From Candidatus Parcubacteria bacterium (lineage in GTDB: Bacteria; Patescibacteriota; Patescibacteriia; UBA1558; GWA2-36-10), in contig DAOVVF010000017.1 of NCBI GenBank assembly GCA_030632225.1, positions 1 through 7,958 on the forward strand: a DNA stretch of 7,958 bases, in the 5' to 3' direction. Both the position numbers and the translations under genes were made by a program. The notes below the pieces were generated by a model. The model was given only the letters and a program-made list of their open reading frames with translations. It made no database searches and was not told the DNA's origin. Numbering within the stretch: the stretch's first letter is position 1; every line of letters starts with the position of its first letter. This document shows positions 6,482 through 7,958 of the stretch, one piece after another.

Positions 6482-7171
6482 ATGTATAAAGATAAAAAAA
6501 TATTAGGAGTCATAACAGCTAGGGGAGGTTCTAAAGGAATCCCTCGCAAGAATATTAAAGATTTAGCTGGTAAACCTTTAATCGCCTACACTGTTGAAGC
6601 AGCTAAACAAAGTAAGTATTTAACTAGATGTATTGTTTCAACTGATGATCAGGAAATTGCTGATGTTTCTAAGCAGTATGGTGCTAATATTCCTTTTATG
6701 AGACCAGAGGAATTAGCTCAAGATCAAAGTACTTCTATGGAAGTAGTTCAGCATGTGCTAAAGGATATAGGAGAGGAATATGATTATTTAATGATTCTAC
6801 AACCTACATCTCCTTTAAGAGCAGCTGAGGATATAGATGGTTGTATTATTAAAGCAGTAGATACAGATGCTGATTCTGTAATGAGTATGAAAGAATTAGA
6901 TGATTTTTCTGCTAAGAAATTAAAAAGAATAGATAATGATGAGATAGTACCTTGGTTAGAAGATGAAGGTAAAGAATCTTCTCGTCGTCAGGATTTAGAT
7001 CAAGTTTATAAAAGGAACTGTGCTATTTATCTAACTAAAACGGAATTAATTAAGAAAGGAGATCTATTTGGTAAAGTTTCCAGACCATATATTATGCCTG
7101 AAGATAGATCAATAGATATTAATCAATTAGTAGATTTTAATTTAGCAGAGTTCTATTTAAAGAATAAATAA
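6482..7171 (+). CDS. neuA: CMP-N-acylneuraminate cytidylyltransferase family (CMP-nonulosonate synthetase)
   Basis: A 229-residue protein, the typical length of a single-domain enzyme. It transfers CMP from CTP to the nine-carbon acid made by NeuB, in the cytoplasm. The N-terminal nucleotide-binding loop is ITARGGSKGIPRKNI (11-25; the family's usual Pro before Ala-Arg is Thr12), followed by LAGKPLIAYT, CIVSTDDQEIAD, FMRPEELAQDQS and LQPTSPLRAAEDID, all family hallmarks. Near the C-terminus is RSIDINQLVDFNLAEF, matching the 'siDID..lDf..ae' block. The second Asp of DID, a magnesium ligand in meningococcal NeuA, is Asn214 here, while the first (Asp212) and the later Asp218 are kept. Whether this lowers activity is not known. 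Its position directly after neuB and neuC makes a nonulosonate substrate far more likely than Kdo. Confidence 0.92.
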   Translation: MYKDKKILGVITARGGSKGIPRKNIKDLAGKPLIAYTVEAAKQSKYLTRCIVSTDDQEIADVSKQYGANIPFMRPEELAQDQSTSMEVVQHVLKDIGEEYDYLMILQPTSPLRAAEDIDGCIIKAVDTDADSVMSMKELDDFSAKKLKRIDNDEIVPWLEDEGKESSRRQDLDQVYKRNCAIYLTKTELIKKGDLFGKVSRPYIMPEDRSIDINQLVDFNLAEFYLKNK

Positions 7172-7172
7172 T

Positions 7173-7868
7173 ATGCCAAAATATATAGAGTCATCTATTG
7201 TTAAAAAGAATCCAGAACTGTATGAAAAAATAGATATATCAGTTTCTTGGATTCTAAAAGATAATTTTACTTATGATTATTTTAATAGATTCAACAAAGA
7301 TTCTAAGATATTAGATGTTGGTTGTGGTAATGGACACTTCTTAGATCAATTAAAAGATAGAGGATATAATAATTTAAGAGGTGTAGATATAGCTAATTAT
7401 TTGAAAGATAAAAGTCATCAGCATCATATAGTTGATATTAATGTGTCTAAATTACCATTTGAAGATAATTCTTTTGATGTAGTAACAACTTTTCAAACAT
7501 TTGAACATTTAGAAAACTATTTTCTATTAGAGCAAGAAATTAAAAGAATATTAAAACCGGATGGTTATTTTATCTTCTCAATACCTAATCATCTTAATTT
7601 CTTTTACAGATTCAAATTTGCTTTTACAGGTAATATGGAAGGCTGGAGTAAAACAAATAATCATTTACTATTTTTAACTCGTGATGTTTTTGAAAAGAGC
7701 TTTTTGAAAGATTTTGATTTAGTTAAAATGCATTATGATAAAGGGCATGTACCCTTTTTAGGAAGACTTAAGTTTATTCGTTTTCTAAAATTAAAATCTA
7801 GAACTAAAATATTACCTCGTTCTGAATTTTTTTCAGCAAAAGCTTGTTATATATTAAAAAAGAAATAG
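7173..7868 (+). CDS. Class I SAM-dependent methyltransferase
   Basis: A 231-residue protein with a Rossmann-type methyltransferase core. The SAM-binding motif I is ILDVGCGNG (46-54). An acidic residue at the end of the next strand (VD, 71-72) probably binds the ribose. Later blocks are LPFEDNSFDVVTTFQTFEHL (94-113) and IKRILKPDGYFIFSIPN (123-139), typical of Methyltransf_11/23 proteins, including the conserved 'E-H-L' and 'LKPGG' equivalents. There is no signal peptide or membrane segment. Members of this group methylate sugars, lipids or small molecules. In this operon, one base after neuA, O-methylation of a sugar in the surface glycan (possibly the nonulosonic acid itself) is plausible but inferred. 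It ends with TAG, the only non-TAA stop in the window. Confidence 0.85.
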   Translation: MPKYIESSIVKKNPELYEKIDISVSWILKDNFTYDYFNRFNKDSKILDVGCGNGHFLDQLKDRGYNNLRGVDIANYLKDKSHQHHIVDINVSKLPFEDNSFDVVTTFQTFEHLENYFLLEQEIKRILKPDGYFIFSIPNHLNFFYRFKFAFTGNMEGWSKTNNHLLFLTRDVFEKSFLKDFDLVKMHYDKGHVPFLGRLKFIRFLKLKSRTKILPRSEFFSAKACYILKKK

Positions 7869-7870
7869 AT

Positions 7871-7958
7871 ATGAACATCGTACGAAGAAACATGCTATCA
7901 AAAATTCCTAAAAAGGATTTGTTAAATCCTCGCAAGCTATATTATTTGCATAAAGTAA
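7871..7958 (+). CDS. Unidentified gene, N-terminal fragment (3' end outside window)
   Basis: An ATG two bases after the TAG of the methyltransferase gene opens a frame that stays open for 29 codons to the window end. It begins MNIVRRNMLSKIPKKDLLNP and ends at LYYLHKV. The fragment is basic and has no recognisable motif. It follows the same stop-then-ATG spacing as the other genes, which supports it being real. A second in-frame Met at codon 8 is an alternative start. It is probably another glycan gene by position; the function cannot be stated. Confidence 0.55.
   Translation, partial: MNIVRRNMLSKIPKKDLLNPRKLYYLHKV

Larger units (their letters stand above)
1..7958 (+). other. Surface-glycan / nonulosonate operon (extends past both window edges)
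   Basis: All nine genes lie on the same strand. The junctions measure, in order, +1, -1 (TAATG overlap), +7, +1, +4, +2, +1 and +2 bases. I see no room for a promoter between genes and no convincing intrinsic terminator, so one long transcript is the simplest reading. The content (two transferase-like proteins, a flippase-type ABC protein, cupin, NeuB, NeuC, NeuA, methyltransferase) is what is expected of a cell-surface glycan locus with a CMP-activated nine-carbon acid sugar. The promoter and the operon ends lie outside the window. Operon structure is inferred from spacing only. Confidence 0.85.

Noticed and set aside
4241..7171. Reading NeuB/NeuA as Kdo-8-phosphate synthase and CMP-Kdo synthetase
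   Set aside because: The synthase has the C-terminal SAF domain and EKHF/SDHS motifs of NeuB, which KdsA lacks. A NeuC-type epimerase lies between, and NeuA has the ARGGSKGIPRKN loop of the nonulosonate group.
7740..7759. Hairpin AAAGGG-6-base loop-CCCTTT followed by Ts, resembling an intrinsic terminator
   Set aside because: The stem is only 6 bp with three G-C pairs, the T run is short, and it sits inside the methyltransferase coding sequence. Most likely it is chance in AT-rich DNA.
1..7958. Recoded UGA (glycine, as in Gracilibacteria/SR1)
   Set aside because: No TGA is used as a stop here, which drew attention. But all genes reach normal family lengths under the standard code, without in-frame TGA, and glycines are encoded by GGN. 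Absence of TGA among eight stops is unsurprising at this AT content.
1..7958. CRISPR arrays, tRNA/rRNA genes, insertion sequences, long direct repeats
   Set aside because: None seen. The window is almost fully covered by conserved coding sequence and the largest gap is 7 bases.

Overview
This window is a single, densely packed, plus-strand gene cluster for a surface glycan containing a sialic-acid-like sugar (nonulosonic acid). It holds seven complete genes and two cut by the window edges. Every start lies between -1 and +7 bases from the previous stop, and there is no non-coding stretch longer than 7 bases. The DNA is very AT-rich (roughly 30% GC by eye). No gene start is preceded by a recognisable Shine-Dalgarno sequence, and stops are TAA (7) or TAG (1), never TGA. 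The lack of Shine-Dalgarno sites argues against Firmicutes or Fusobacteria. Together with tight packing and the divergent form of the Neu enzymes, this suggests a candidate-phyla (CPR/Patescibacteria) genome. An AT-rich Bacteroidota or proteobacterial genome is not excluded, and the assignment is tentative.

Layout. Positions 1-542 are the C-terminal part of a GT-B-like glycosyl- or glycerophosphotransferase. At 544-2328 is a full ABC half-transporter of the MsbA/PglK flippase type. At 2328-3836 is a large protein with the signature blocks of KpsC/KpsS-type capsule synthesis proteins. At 3844-4239 is a small cupin. Then follow neuB (4241-5329, nonulosonate synthase), neuC (5334-6479, hydrolysing UDP-sugar 2-epimerase) and neuA (6482-7171, CMP-nonulosonate cytidylyltransferase). 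At 7173-7868 is a SAM-dependent methyltransferase, and from 7871 an unidentified gene runs out of the window.

How the genes may work together. NeuC would release a mannosamine-type sugar from a UDP-activated precursor, NeuB would condense it with phosphoenolpyruvate to a nine-carbon acid, and NeuA would activate it with CTP to the CMP-sugar. The KpsC/S-like protein and the truncated upstream protein are candidate transferases, the methyltransferase may decorate the glycan, and the ABC protein may flip the lipid-linked product across the membrane. The cupin sits directly before neuB and has no assigned role.

Points to look at again: the Neu enzymes depart from their families' usual N-terminal motifs, NeuA has Asn where the family's second metal-binding Asp is expected, the KpsC/S-like protein has KETP in place of the usual KEHP, and the cupin is an unexplained member of the operon. 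The exact nonulosonic acid (Neu5Ac, legionaminic acid or other) cannot be decided from this window.
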